A DNA stretch of 64,000 nt from a bacterium (GTDB taxonomy: Bacteria; Krumholzibacteriota; Krumholzibacteriia; JACNKJ01), in contig JAAEPZ010000173.1 of NCBI GenBank assembly GCA_024231955.1, positions 84,892 through 148,891 of the forward strand. The letters run 5' to 3'. This document shows positions 8,906 to 18,100 of this stretch, one piece after another. Under the pieces are notes generated by a model that saw nothing but the letters and a program-made list of their open reading frames with translations, was not told the origin of the DNA and made no database searches. A program made the translations under genes and the position numbers. Position 1 is the stretch's first letter; every line of letters begins with the position of its first letter.

Positions 8906-9877
8906 TTACCGGCCCGCCCGTTTGGCGAAGAAGTTCTGAACCCGACCGTCCAAACGGTCGATCACCTGCTGCACCGCCACCATCCCCCACCCGGTCGTGA
9001 TGGCTGCCGGCCAGAAGAATACCAGGGCTATGGCCGCTCCGGTGGCTTTGTCGGCCCATTTGCTGGGCGCGATCGTGACCTGAAGATCGGAACCGAGCGA
9101 CCTGAGGTGGACCGTAACCGCCAGCTCAAGTCCCAACCCGGTCTTGAGCACCTTGATCAGCTGATTATCCGGGACTTTTCTCGCCTGTATGACCACATCC
9201 GTATCGTGAGGAACGGTCTGCGTATCGAGACCCTCCACCCTGAGGACATCCTCCAGGACGGCGGTCAGTTCATCAACATGCCTGGCGCCATCCGCGTACG
9301 AATGCTCCACCTTGGACACCTTTTTGTTCTGCAGCTTGTTCAGGAGCGTTTTATTCTCCGGCTGAGATTGACTCGCCACGGCAACGTGCGGTTGCCCTTT
9401 TTCCGAGAGCAGTTTACCGAAGTTGGCAATTCGCTCCGCTTTGGAGATCTCGTCCACGGGGGTCGGATTGATCTTGAAAACGCTGAACGCCTTCTCAAGA
9501 CGGGGAACCAGACTGGCGGGGTCGCCGGGGATGGGCGCACAAGTCACCGTTCCTAGACGCTGCATCCACTCCGGACGCTTGGCCGAAAGCTCATCATGGG
9601 AGATCGCGCTCAACAGCGGGATGACCTTCTTGCCGAGATCCTGGGCGCGTGTCAGTTCCGTTGTGACCTCGTGGGATTGGATACAGGTCTTTGAGATGAT
9701 CAGGATGAAGATCTGGCACTCCTCAATGGCCTGGAGCGTCTGGTCCATATGGGACAAACCGGGGATACTGTCCAGTTCGTAACACCAGGTCGAGTAGTCC
9801 CTCCTCTCCAGACCGAGAGCCAGATGAAGTGCGATAGGTCCATCTTCCGCCACATGACTGATGAATATCGTGCCCAT
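8906..9877 (-). CDS. TIR-domain protein with C-terminal membrane-anchored module
   Basis: The 323-residue product begins directly with a TIR domain. Box 1 is IFISHVAEDG (residues 4-13), then LALGLERRDYSTWCYELDSI, then ILIISKTCIQSHEVTTELTRA, in which E74 aligns with the catalytic glutamate of NAD-consuming TIR domains. The domain ends near residue 135. A second part, about 195-280, has VLEDVLRVEG, VIQARK, LELAVTVHLRSLG and SKWADKATG, and runs into one hydrophobic helix (280-302) and a basic tail. I do not know a name for this module. The start ATG is preceded by AAAGGGAA. It is followed at 32 bases by the DUF4231 gene. Likely role: NAD cleavage or nucleotide signalling on infection, at the membrane. 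Confidence 0.88.
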   Translation of the reverse strand: MGTIFISHVAEDGPIALHLALGLERRDYSTWCYELDSIPGLSHMDQTLQAIEECQIFILIISKTCIQSHEVTTELTRAQDLGKKVIPLLSAISHDELSAKRPEWMQRLGTVTCAPIPGDPASLVPRLEKAFSVFKINPTPVDEISKAERIANFGKLLSEKGQPHVAVASQSQPENKTLLNKLQNKKVSKVEHSYADGARHVDELTAVLEDVLRVEGLDTQTVPHDTDVVIQARKVPDNQLIKVLKTGLGLELAVTVHLRSLGSDLQVTIAPSKWADKATGAAIALVFFWPAAITTGWGMVAVQQVIDRLDGRVQNFFAKRAGR

Positions 9878-9897
9878 AAGAATTCCCTTTCATCATG

Positions 9898-10229
9898 AAC
9901 CACCTTGAGCCCGAAATGACCTTGATGGTCAACAGGCCTGCCTGGATCAGGCGAACACAATGACGATTCCGGCCGAGAAGCGGCACTGGGGAGGATGGGT
10001 GGCGGCCGGAGAGATAACCTGAACCGGCATCCGGATGTAAATCGGATTCTATCAAGCGAGTGTAGAGGACTACTTCACGGTTGGCAAGAGCTCGACAGGC
10101 TAATTTGCATGCGATCAATTAATCGGGCAGCGACCTTTGGGCTGATTGCCCGCCATCACCGCTAGTGCCCCTGAACCGGAAAACGGCTCGGGGGCACTGT
10201 CAGGTTCGCACAAGAGCGATCATGCTTGA
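9898..10229. other. Gene-free stretch with one hairpin
   Basis: No convincing gene lies between the TIR gene start and the stop of the FG-GAP gene. A stem of AGTGCCCC paired with GGGGCACT, extended inward by CCG/CGG, occupies 10164-10198. It lacks a following T-run on either strand, so it is at best a weak terminator for the minus-strand gene that ends at 10230 or a structural relic. The TIR promoter must lie in the right part of this stretch after 9877, but I see no clear -35/-10 pair. Confidence 0.5.
10164..10198. terminator. Hairpin without T-tract, possible weak terminator
   Basis: An eight-base outer stem (AGTGCCCC with GGGGCACT) encloses a second CCG/CGG pairing around a GAAAA loop. 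There is no T-run on either side. Its position 32 bases beyond the stop of the secreted FG-GAP protein gene fits transcript-end formation on the minus strand. Confidence 0.4.
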
Positions 10230-11660
10230 TCATTTAAGCAGGACCAATCTGCATGCGAGCCGATCTGCGGTTGAGTTCAGACGCACGTGATAGACGCCGC
10301 TGGCGAGATCATCACCAGCAAAGGTCACCGAGTGACGACCCGCCGGCAGATGCTCCTCCAGCAGGTGAGCCACCTCCCGTCCCCGGGAATCGAAAACCGC
10401 CAGGGATACGTGCCCGGCGCCGTTCAGCGTGAAATTGATGGAGGTCTGCGGGTTGAAGGGGTTGGGGATGACATGCAGCTCCCCGCGCAGTTCCGGCACC
10501 TCTCCGGAGATCGCCGTCGTCGGTTCGTTGCGATACCACTTGACCCTGTTGCAGCCGGTATGGCCGCTGGCCGCGATGATATCCTCCCTGCCGTCACCAT
10601 TGAGGTCGCAGATGTCCAGAGGCCATACACGGTCAAAGCTCCCATCCACCTCCCGCTTTGTCCAGGTGTGAGCGGTCAGCGATTCGCGATACCAGACCGA
10701 CACCTCGTCGCTCTGCTGGCCGGTCGCGGCGATATCCATGATCTCATCATCATCCAGCAGAGCTCCAGCCGCGACGCAGGCCTTATTCACCCCATACCCG
10801 ACATTGTGACGGGTCCAGTCGCCGCCCGCGCCGTCCACATTCTCCCACCAGGCGACCATGTTGCCCAGGTAGGCGGCTCCTACGACATCAAGATCCAGGT
10901 CATTGTCCATATCCACGGCCTGCACGCGATGCACGCCGTAGAAATCCCCGTCGATGAGCCCGGGCTCCCAGACGATGGGATCGCCGCCGTCGTTACGGAA
11001 CCACATGACGTCGTTGTCCTGCAGCGCCGCGCCCACGATGTCGGGCAGACCGTCACCATCGATGTCGCCCGAGCGGACGGATTTGCCCATCCTGAAGTTG
11101 GTCCGCACCGTCTGCTTCGTCCAGTTGGGCGGATCCTGACCGTCGCCGAACCAGACCGCCACATCATGCTGAGAGGATGAGGTGGCAAGGACATCCATGT
11201 AGCCATCGAGATTGAGGTCGTCGACGCAGACCTCGTGGGGATCATGGTAATAGGACGTGTTCACCCAGAAGCGGGTCCACTCGACCGGATCGCCACCCTC
11301 GTTGCGGTACCAGGCCACCCGGCGTCCCGTGTAGGAGGCAGCCACGACGTCGGTCCGGCCATCGTCGTTGATGTCCTCGGTATAGATCGACCGAGCGCCG
11401 GACAGGTAGGTGTCGATGGTGTGCTTGGTCCAGTTCGGCGGATCGGCGCCATCGCTGCGCCACCAGACCACATCATTGTCTTCGATCACGGCCCCTGCGA
11501 TATCCATGTGGATATCTTCATCAATGAAGCAGCCCTGGACACTGGCGGTACCGAAGGTAAGTGAATCGATGAGGAATTCGGTAAACTCGGCCTCGCCCCG
11601 CGCAGGGGCGGACAGCGTCAGTGTCGTAAGCAACACATAGCAAATCAGTCTGACGGTCAT
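10230..11660 (-). CDS. Secreted FG-GAP/VCBS-repeat protein with FlgD-like sorting domain
   Basis: This 476-residue protein starts with a Sec signal peptide (MTVRLICYVLLTTLTLSAPARG). Residues about 35-390 hold repeated calcium-loop motifs of the FG-GAP/VCBS type, such as DINDDGRTDVVAAS, DLNLDGYMDVLATS, DIDGDGLPDIVGAA and DLNGDGREDIIAAS. Each is followed by a W-rich strand like VAWYRNEGGDP, which indicates a beta-propeller. The last 80 residues begin VIPNPFNPQTSINFTL and continue VSLAVFDSRGREVA and SGVYHVRLNS, an immunoglobulin-like FlgD/type-A sorting-like tail. It should be exported and held at, or released from, the outer surface. It is divergent from the winged-helix/propeller regulator at 11825. 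Ligand unknown. Confidence 0.9.
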   Translation of the reverse strand: MTVRLICYVLLTTLTLSAPARGEAEFTEFLIDSLTFGTASVQGCFIDEDIHMDIAGAVIEDNDVVWWRSDGADPPNWTKHTIDTYLSGARSIYTEDINDDGRTDVVAASYTGRRVAWYRNEGGDPVEWTRFWVNTSYYHDPHEVCVDDLNLDGYMDVLATSSSQHDVAVWFGDGQDPPNWTKQTVRTNFRMGKSVRSGDIDGDGLPDIVGAALQDNDVMWFRNDGGDPIVWEPGLIDGDFYGVHRVQAVDMDNDLDLDVVGAAYLGNMVAWWENVDGAGGDWTRHNVGYGVNKACVAAGALLDDDEIMDIAATGQQSDEVSVWYRESLTAHTWTKREVDGSFDRVWPLDICDLNGDGREDIIAASGHTGCNRVKWYRNEPTTAISGEVPELRGELHVIPNPFNPQTSINFTLNGAGHVSLAVFDSRGREVAHLLEEHLPAGRHSVTFAGDDLASGVYHVRLNSTADRLACRLVLLK

Positions 11661-11824
11661 ATCTCCTCCATGGCTTTAGCTGGTGGAATTATAACCATCA
11701 CAATAACTTGCGGCCTGCAGAGCGGCTCCGGATAACCTCCTGAACAGCTCCGGCTCTTGCGGTGCCCCCCACGAATGCCCTAGCTTGAATCAGGAGATCA
11801 ACCAAACCCAGCAACAGGTGAACG

Positions 11825-13927
11825 ATGCCCGATCGCTTTCCCGCCTCAATCGACACGCCGCCATTCGGGCTCACCGGCTGGCTGGTGGATCCCGCCCGCA
11901 ACAAAATAACCAAGGCCGGCCGGGATGTTCAGCTTGAACCGAGGCTCATGCATGTTCTGGTCTGTCTGGCGTCCCGCCAGGGGGAGGTCCTGTCGCGGAG
12001 GGAGCTGATAGACGCAGTCTGGTCCGATACCGTCGTCAATGAGGATGCGCTGACCCGCGCCGTCTCCGACCTGCGGCGGGCTTTCAGAGCCGATCGGGAT
12101 ACGCCCGAGATCATCGAGACCATCCGTAAGGGGGGCTACTGTCTGGTGGCGGCGATCGAACCCTCGACCCGGCAATCCGGGACGAAGCAGCCCGCCCCGC
12201 TTCCGCCGATTCCGGAAAGCGAAGGCAAAAACCGCAGACAGCGTCTGGCGCTGATACTGATTCTGTTGACGTTCATCGCCGTCATCGCACTCAGCTTCCT
12301 CCCCATGCTGAACGACCCGCCTCTCAGTACGGCGCTGCGGGGACGTCCCCTGACCAACCTGCCCGGCACGGAGCAGCGCCCGGCCCTGTCGCCGGACGGT
12401 TCGCGGCTGGCCTACTCGCGCGATGCCGGCGAGGGTCGCGGTCTGGATATCTACATTGAGCAATGTGATGGTGGTCCACCCCTCCGGCTCACCTCCGAGA
12501 CGGGGCACGAACTCTGTCCCGCCTGGTCACCCACCGGCGGCTCCATCGCCTATTTCGGGATCGGAGAACGCAGCGGAATCTACGTGATACCGGCCCTCGG
12601 CGGCGCGGCACGCTGGATTGCCGACTTTGACGGCGGAGCCAACGGCCTCGACTGGTCGCCCGACGGCAAGCTCCTGGCTCTGTCGGCGGCCTGCGAAGGG
12701 GGCGGCACGACCTGCATCGCCCTGCTCAATGTCGAAACCGGAGAGCGACGACTGTTGAGCAACCCCTCCGAAGCGCACGCTTATGACATCGATCCTGCCT
12801 GGTCGCCGGATGGCTCGCGGGTGGCCTTCACCCGGACTCTGGACAACTTCCATGAAACGCTCCATCTGGTGGAGGTTGATACTTCACGGGAGACCGAACT
12901 CACGACGGGGGTGGGTAAGATCTTCGGCCTGGACTGGACCAGGGACGGCAGGCACATCATCTACGGTGGAGCCGAGCAGGGGGACGCACAGCTCTGGCGA
13001 CTGACGCTGGCCGACGGCTCGCGTACACGTCTCCCCTGTCAGAGCGAGGTCGCATTGCGCCCCGGTCTGGCGACCAATGCCGACCGGCTGGTTTTCGAGG
13101 GTCACGCCACGGATATCAATATCGAGGTTCTGGATTGGCGCGATCCGGACAGTAGAACTCACCCCATCGTCGGTTCGACCCGCAGCGATTTCCGTCCCCG
13201 GTTTTCACCCTCCGGCGAGCGGTTGGCATTCATCTCGGCGCGCTCGGGGACAAGGGAGTTGTGGGTGGCCGCGGTTGACGGCTCAGCCGCCCGCCAGGTC
13301 AGCCACTTCGAAGGTCCCCCCATAGCGGGCCTGAGCTGGTCGCCCGACAGCGGGCGCATTGCCGTAGCGTTACTTGTCGCCGGCCGCTTCCAGGTGCGCA
13401 TCCTGGAGCTGGAGGGAGCGCGGGTTTCAATTCCACACATTGCGGATGAGGACGAGCGGGTGCTCCTCTGGTCGCGGGATGGCCGCTGGCTGTACCTGGC
13501 GACCGGATCGGAACGGAATCCGGATGTTCGTCGCGTCACACCTGATGGAACGCGCAGCGAGGATATGAATTGGCCCGCGTTGGTGGGTCTGTGCGAATCT
13601 CGGACGGGAGAGCTCTTCAGTTTGGGATGGGACGGTGTCATCGGCCGCTGGAGTGAACAGGATGGGAGCTGGGTGGAGTTGTGCGGTTCCCGCCCGGGCG
13701 AGCATCTGGGTCTGGCCGTCGTGCGGGGGGGACTACTCTGCTCAAGAGGGCATCTCGGTCGGACGTACCTGGAACTGCTGGCTGAGGGTTCGCGGGAGCC
13801 CGAGATAATCCGTGAGCTGCCCCGCGGTTCCGACAGAGATCTGAGCATTTCGGCGGATGGTTGCACAGTGGCCCTGACCAGGGTCATGGCCGAGAGCGAC
13901 ATTATCCTGGTTGAGGATTTTCACTGA
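11825..13927 (+). CDS. CadC-like winged-helix regulator with TM helix and PD40/TolB propeller
   Basis: This 700-residue protein joins three parts. Residues about 15-112 form an OmpR/PhoB-type winged helix, with VQLEPRLMHVLVCLASRQGE, LSRRELIDAVWSD, VNEDALTRAVSDLRRAF and IIETIRKGGYCL. A Pro-rich linker leads to a single transmembrane helix near 138-160. The rest, outside the cytoplasm, is a beta-propeller with repeated LSPDGSRLAYSRD, AWSPTGGSIAYFG, DWSPDGKLLALS and AWSPDGSRVAFTR blades. The layout resembles CadC-type one-component regulators in which a periplasmic sensor controls DNA binding directly. It is divergent from the secreted FG-GAP gene, an obvious candidate target. The ligand is unknown. 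Confidence 0.92.
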   Translation: MPDRFPASIDTPPFGLTGWLVDPARNKITKAGRDVQLEPRLMHVLVCLASRQGEVLSRRELIDAVWSDTVVNEDALTRAVSDLRRAFRADRDTPEIIETIRKGGYCLVAAIEPSTRQSGTKQPAPLPPIPESEGKNRRQRLALILILLTFIAVIALSFLPMLNDPPLSTALRGRPLTNLPGTEQRPALSPDGSRLAYSRDAGEGRGLDIYIEQCDGGPPLRLTSETGHELCPAWSPTGGSIAYFGIGERSGIYVIPALGGAARWIADFDGGANGLDWSPDGKLLALSAACEGGGTTCIALLNVETGERRLLSNPSEAHAYDIDPAWSPDGSRVAFTRTLDNFHETLHLVEVDTSRETELTTGVGKIFGLDWTRDGRHIIYGGAEQGDAQLWRLTLADGSRTRLPCQSEVALRPGLATNADRLVFEGHATDINIEVLDWRDPDSRTHPIVGSTRSDFRPRFSPSGERLAFISARSGTRELWVAAVDGSAARQVSHFEGPPIAGLSWSPDSGRIAVALLVAGRFQVRILELEGARVSIPHIADEDERVLLWSRDGRWLYLATGSERNPDVRRVTPDGTRSEDMNWPALVGLCESRTGELFSLGWDGVIGRWSEQDGSWVELCGSRPGEHLGLAVVRGGLLCSRGHLGRTYLELLAEGSREPEIIRELPRGSDRDLSISADGCTVALTRVMAESDIILVEDFH

Positions 13928-13964
13928 GCTTGCGACACCTCAGCGGCTGTCAGAGACGGTCAAC

Positions 13965-14987
13965 CTACCCCTTTGCCCCTTTGGCGCGGCAATCCCCGAG
14001 TTGCTCAGCATAATAAGAGTCATAACAGCCGGGGCAAAACGTGTGGGAGAACTCCGCCTTGCTCCTTTCCTGGACAAATGCCTCCACCTGAGTCCAGTAG
14101 CTCGTATCCACCCGCACCCGCTTGCATATGGAGCAGATCGGAACAATCCCCTTCAGGGTTTCAACCTCCTCAAGGAGATGGTCGATTTTGGTCAATATGC
14201 TCTCCTCTCTGGACGCAGACAGAAGCGATGGCTCTTTTTCGCGGAGCTCCCTCGCCAGCCGCTCCAGCAGGTCGCCACGTATGGTCGCCGCGCGCACTAC
14301 ATCAGCAGCCTGACTTGCCAGGTGCTCCCTTGCCCGGATCATGGAGACGAGCAGGCCAATATTCACCGCCACACCCTCAAGCATGTGAATCTGCTTGAGC
14401 GAAAACATATCCTTACGGCGGTCATTCAGCTGAAGAAGTCCATAACAATTACCCTCGACCATGACAGGCACGAGAGCTACAGATTCGTAGCCCTCACCGT
14501 TGCATCGATTTCTGGTTCGTGTCTGTCTGTCCTCATCCGTCGTCGAGGCCAACAGGTCGGTAGTGCAGTTGGACCAGAAGCTCCCCTTCTCGGTGAAGAA
14601 AGGGAGAGACCTATCCGTCCGCCCGCAGATGACATTGCCGCACATGCACTCAAGCACGGGATTGCCCTCCGAATCGCGAATAAGCTCACCTCGATGATCC
14701 TTCTCACAAAGGTGCATCTCCATATTGACGAAATCCTGATCAAAACCCCGTGTGAAGTAGTATGGGTAATCGAACCCATCCGCCAGGCGCAGGCCGACAC
14801 TTTCAATACTCGTGAATTTTTGCACAAGCAATACAATCTCGGGGATCATCTGCTCTGAAGATTTACCGGATCCGAGTGTCGCCAGGATTTGCGTAGACAG
14901 ATCACTCATTGTTTCCTGGGAAAACGCCCGCTCTCCATTCATCAGATCCTCCAATGTCATAATCGGTAAAATGCCCCCAAACGGCAT
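13965..14987 (-). CDS. GAF-domain signalling protein with C-terminal CxxC...CxxC module
   Basis: The 340-residue product has a GAF-like domain over roughly residues 25-215, including SIESVGLRLADGFDYPYYF, a cysteine-rich insertion LECMCGNVICG, YESVALVPVMVEGNCYGLL and MLEGVAVNIGLLVSM. A coiled-coil helix follows (LLERLARELREKEPSLL... IDHLLEEVETLKG). The end of the protein is ICSICKRVRVDTSYWTQVE and FSHTFCPGCYDSYY. That CxxC...CxxC tail recurs at the C-termini of PAS, GAF and response-regulator proteins, where it probably binds zinc. No kinase or cyclase domain is present, so it is a sensor or adaptor. The start may instead be the ATG at 14960. It is convergent with the propeller regulator, 37 bases away. 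Confidence 0.85.
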   Translation of the reverse strand: MPFGGILPIMTLEDLMNGERAFSQETMSDLSTQILATLGSGKSSEQMIPEIVLLVQKFTSIESVGLRLADGFDYPYYFTRGFDQDFVNMEMHLCEKDHRGELIRDSEGNPVLECMCGNVICGRTDRSLPFFTEKGSFWSNCTTDLLASTTDEDRQTRTRNRCNGEGYESVALVPVMVEGNCYGLLQLNDRRKDMFSLKQIHMLEGVAVNIGLLVSMIRAREHLASQAADVVRAATIRGDLLERLARELREKEPSLLSASREESILTKIDHLLEEVETLKGIVPICSICKRVRVDTSYWTQVEAFVQERSKAEFSHTFCPGCYDSYYAEQLGDCRAKGAKG

Positions 14988-15066
14988 TCAGCGACACCTG
15001 TCAGTAACCTTGGATCATAGGTATTCTAGCAGTGAATCCCGGTACAGGGAACATAATATCCAAATA

Positions 15067-15092
15067 AGGCCCCACCTTTGCGGCGGGGCCCT
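15067..15092 (-). terminator. Rho-independent terminator
   Basis: Read on the minus strand, GGCCCCGCC pairs with GGTGGGGCC around a GCAAA loop and is followed by TTATTT. It begins about 30 bases after the stop of the large secreted heparinase-like gene, so it should end that transcript. The plus-strand reading also has a short T-run, so it may work in both directions. Confidence 0.85.
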
Positions 15093-15121
15093 TTATAAAA
15101 TTCAGTGTATTCGGGAATCGA

Positions 15122-18100
15122 TCAGCGGCGCAGGTACTTGCCCTCGTTGATCATTGTGCCATCGGCATCAAAAACCCGCACCAGATAGAGTCCGCGGGAA
15201 ACAATGGCCCCGCTCCTGTTGAGAAGATCCCAGGTGAAATTCTCGCCGTCGGTTTCGGCGGTGAAGCTCCTGACCTGACGCCCGCTGACGGTGAAGATGC
15301 GCACCGTCCAACCTCGGGCCAGGTCGCTGACCTGCAGGGGCGCATGGATGTTGCTCTGCATCACACCTGGGGGCCAGATGCCGCCTGCGCCGGTTGCCTT
15401 GAACGGTGTCTCCGGCTCTTCGGGTTCCTCGGGATCCTCAGGCTCCTCGGGCGGATTGTCGCAGGTGAGTTCTATCGCCTGAGAGGTGCGCGAGGCGGCA
15501 CTCCACTCACCCAGATTGTTCACTGCGATCACCTCGGCCCAGTATTCGCCATCGGGCAGGTCGGGAATCAGGGCACCGATCTGCTCCTGGAAATTCAGGA
15601 TAGTGGCCTCACCATCCGGCCACTCGCCATAGGAAACCCGATGGGCAACAACATTGGGATCATAGGACGCATCCCAGACGACATAGATATCGCAGAGATC
15701 ATTAAGCGTGCAGTTCAAACCCGTAGGCGGCAGAGGCGGCTGAGTATCCTCTGAACCGGCGCCGGTGGTAAAGCTCCAGGAGGTCTCCAGCATATTGCCC
15801 GCCTGATCGGCCACGTTGATAACCACATTGAACAGCGTGTTCGGCTCCAACTCACTGGGGAGATCGGCGCTGAACATGACCCGGCCGGAGCTGAAGGGGA
15901 TACCGATATGGTTCAATTGGGTGCCATCCAGCTCCATGCTGAAACTCGCCAGGTCCAATCCACTGTCGAGGTCGCGAACAATGCAGCTGATGGGATCGAC
16001 GGTGGACACATCGACGGCATCGGTAGCAGGACTTTGAGATCCCAGAGTCGGTGCCGCTTGGTCGTCGGGAGGGAGGGTCAGCTCAACCGTATCGCTCAAC
16101 AGAGGATCGCTCCAGTTGTCGAGTTCATCGCCGAAACTGGCGTAGATCGTATACAGACCGTCGCCCTGGGGATGGAAATCCCAGGTTCGGCTTGCGGTCA
16201 ACGGTTCGGGCTGACTCCAGGAGATACCATCGTTACTGAAGCGCATGTATACATTGTCGCCGCTGCAGCCCGTATTGTAAGCCGAGCAGGCCAGGGTCAC
16301 CTCGGAACCATCCACTGCGGTTTCAACCACGTCGAACTCCGCTACCGGGGGGCTATCGTCGAGCGTGTAGCCGTCGTCGGTGATCGGCTCCGTCATCCAG
16401 TTGCCCACGGCATCGGCCAAGAGGACATAAACCGTCTTTTCGCCATTGCCGGAGGTCAGAGTCCAATCGTGAGAAACGGCATAATCGTAGGATTGCGACC
16501 AGCTCTCACCATCGTTGCTGAAGCGCATCTGGCCACCCACCATACCGGATTCGGCATCAGCCGCACTGAGCAGCAAAACCACGTCAGGATCGGCATGGCA
16601 GCCGCTGCCGTTGATCGTCACGGTCCCGGTCGGCGGAGTGCTGTCGGTCTGGGGCGGAATCATCTCCACCGTATCGCTGACGGGCCCGGCCATGTTGTCG
16701 AGCTCATCGTAGAAGCGGGCGAAGACCTCGTAGGTGCCTTGCGCCTCTGACTCCAGATCCCAATCGACCGAGGAGGTCAGCGGCTGCTTCGCACTCCAGT
16801 TGGAGTTGTCGTTGCTGAACTGCATGCTGATGTTGTCACCTGCGCAACCGGCATCATCGGCGGAGCAATGCAGGGTGACCACCGAGGCGGTCACCGTATT
16901 CTCCACTATCGAGAACTCCACCGTCGGAGCGGTGTCATCCATCGTGATGCTCGCACTCACGGGTTCACTTATCCAGTTGCCGGCAGCATCGGCGAAGAGG
17001 GCATAGACGGTCTTGGCGCCATCCCCCCCCGTGAGGTTCCAGTAATAGGTGGTCTGGTAATTGACGGCATCGGCCCAGTCCGAACCGTTGGCGCTGAAAC
17101 GCATGAGTCCGCCCACCATGCCGGAGCCCTCATCGGTGGCCGCAAGATGCAGTAACGCCTGCCGTCCGCTGCAATCGCCATCGCCTATGGAGATGGAGGC
17201 ATCGACGGGGCCCTCGTTGTCCTCGTGAAACGCGCCCTGAGTCACCTGGAAGCTGCCGCCACCCGGGCTCTCGAACTCGACGATACCGTCGGTGCCGGCA
17301 TTCACGGTCGTCAGCGAACTTCCGTCGCGGTAGATATTGTAATTGTAGCCGGCCTTCATGTCGCAGATCAGGTGATTGAGTTCGCCGCCGGAGCTGATCG
17401 AGTAGGTGAGATCCTCCCGGTCGGTCTCCTCGTTGGAGAACATGACCACCCAGCCGTCGAAGTGGGCACCCTCGAAGCCGCCGGCGGAGACGCGGTCGAT
17501 CTCGGGGGTCGCCGCACCTATGCCATCCGGGTGGAGAACCGTGAGGAAGAGGTCATCCTTGCGGGCCTCGTCGGGGATGATCTCCATCCGCCAGACGCCG
17601 CCCAGCTCATTTTCGCTTGCGGGCCAGGGATCATAGTTGGTGCCGTTCACCCAGTATTCGTAGCCGGTTCCGCCGATCTTGCGCAGATGGATATCCTCGG
17701 GCAGCAGCATCTTGCCGTGCAGAACCGCGCCGCCCAGCTCCACTTCGAAAGCATCGGCGTTCCAGGTTTCTATATGACCCTCCACCTCGACATCGGTGCG
17801 CATGCCGCCAATGATCATCGGCTCACCGATGAAGTGCAGGTGGCTCATCTTCTGGAAGTCGGCATCAACGCTACTCACCCGATCAAAGGCGACGAAATAC
17901 TCGTCATCGTTGCCCGGTGTCTCGCGCAGATAGAACCAGTGGCGAGTGACGTTGGTCACCTTGGGACGGAAGTCCACACGCCCGAGATGGAAGGAGTCAT
18001 AATCCTGCTCCCACCTTTCGTTGGCGTAGGCATTGGTCATGTCCGCAAAGGCGTAGGTGTAGCGTTCGTTGTCGGCTTTGCGGAGAACATCGGACATGTC

